Notes under the pieces: model-generated | Told to the model about the DNA's origin: nothing | The model's input: the letters and a program-made list of their open reading frames with translations, nothing else | The model's database searches: none | Part shown: piece after piece, positions 13,189 through 14,533 of the stretch | How positions within the stretch are numbered: the first letter of the stretch is position 1 | Layout: each line of letters opens with the position of its first letter | Position numbers and translations under genes: made by a program | Assembly: GCA_015487405.1 (NCBI GenBank) | Contig: WFPV01000053.1 | Coordinates: 1 to 14,533 of the forward strand | From: Aquifex sp. | Lineage (GTDB): Bacteria; Aquificota; Aquificia; Aquificales; Aquificaceae | Direction: 5' to 3' | DNA: 14,533 nucleotides

Positions 13189-13211
<23 letters not shown>
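12459..13211 (+). CDS. LOG family protein (TIGR00730-type Rossmann fold nucleotide hydrolase)
   Basis: The LOG family cleaves the N-glycosidic bond of nucleoside 5'-monophosphates; plant members release active cytokinins and many bacterial ones were misnamed lysine decarboxylases. The 250-residue protein has both signatures: ITGGGPGIMEAANRGA (76-91) and [22 protein letters not shown] (141-162), the latter being the PGGxGTxxE phosphoribose and catalytic motif with Glu150. FFGSSR (45-50) matches the first strand. The N-terminal 40 residues are a helical extension, as in longer bacterial members. The natural substrate is unknown. There is no close Shine-Dalgarno before the ATG. The 3' end overlaps sbcD by 23 bases. 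Codons 14-22 form an 8-bp inverted repeat, listed separately. Confidence 0.9.
12498..12523 (+). repeat. 8-bp perfect GC-rich inverted repeat early in the LOG gene
   Basis: GTCCGCCA (12498-12505) and TGGCGGAC (12516-12523) are exact reverse complements around a 10-base loop. In RNA this gives a stable hairpin about 40 bases into the LOG coding region, followed by GCTAAAAATCC. It may influence expression or may be chance within the codons for Val-Arg-Gln-Gly-Asp-Thr-Trp-Arg. Confidence 0.4.

Positions 13212-14533
<1,322 letters not shown>

Overview
The window reads as a stretch of chromosome from an Aquifex-like (Aquificales) hyperthermophile. Its proteins are rich in Lys, Glu and Ile. Arg is mostly AGA/AGG and Ile often ATA. 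Genes are packed with overlaps or gaps of a few bases. Several proteins (TrmH, plant-type ferredoxin, DnaN, TilS) look like those known from Aquifex aeolicus. This assignment is inference from the sequence alone; no database search was possible.

Layout. (1) 1-113: the 3' end of rplU (ribosomal protein L21, + strand), which meets trmH tail to tail. (2) 110-4498, minus strand: one compact operon read infB (IF-2) - queE (7-deazaguanine pathway) - DUF1461 membrane protein - trmH (tRNA Gm18 methyltransferase). Its theme is translation and tRNA modification. (3) 4598-5427, plus: a [2Fe-2S] ferredoxin and a Uma2-type nuclease-fold protein. (4) 5433-6142, minus: a coiled-coil/membrane miniprotein and an unrecognised acidic protein, divergent from (5). 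(5) 6158-7619, plus: acylphosphatase overlapping a secreted four-LysM protein whose LytM (M23) domain lacks the zinc ligands, so probably an NlpD/EnvC-like amidase activator. (6) 7659-10093: rplM (L13) and rpsI (S9), a pair almost always adjacent in bacteria. Here they are separated by about 1.56 kb carrying two AT-rich genes. (7) 10078-14533: argC, dnaN, a tiny secreted Lys/Tyr-rich protein, a LOG-family protein, sbcD and the start of tilS, all on the plus strand and nearly all overlapping or within 24 bases of each other.

The most unusual element is the insertion in region 6. A 66-codon acidic gene overlaps a 448-codon gene whose C-terminal two thirds has the Cys...His...Asp layout of papain-like/C39-like peptidases. 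The pair is much poorer in G+C than the ribosomal genes on either side. It is bounded by a 13-base direct repeat (8076-8088 and 9636-9648). Collapsing the repeat removes exactly 1560 bases, keeps the L13 reading frame and gives a TGATG stop/start junction between rplM and rpsI. This looks like a scar of cassette insertion into a ribosomal protein operon, with the cassette probably cotranscribed with L13 and S9.

No rRNA, tRNA, CRISPR array or recognisable transposase gene was seen, and no stretch over 300 bases lacks a gene.
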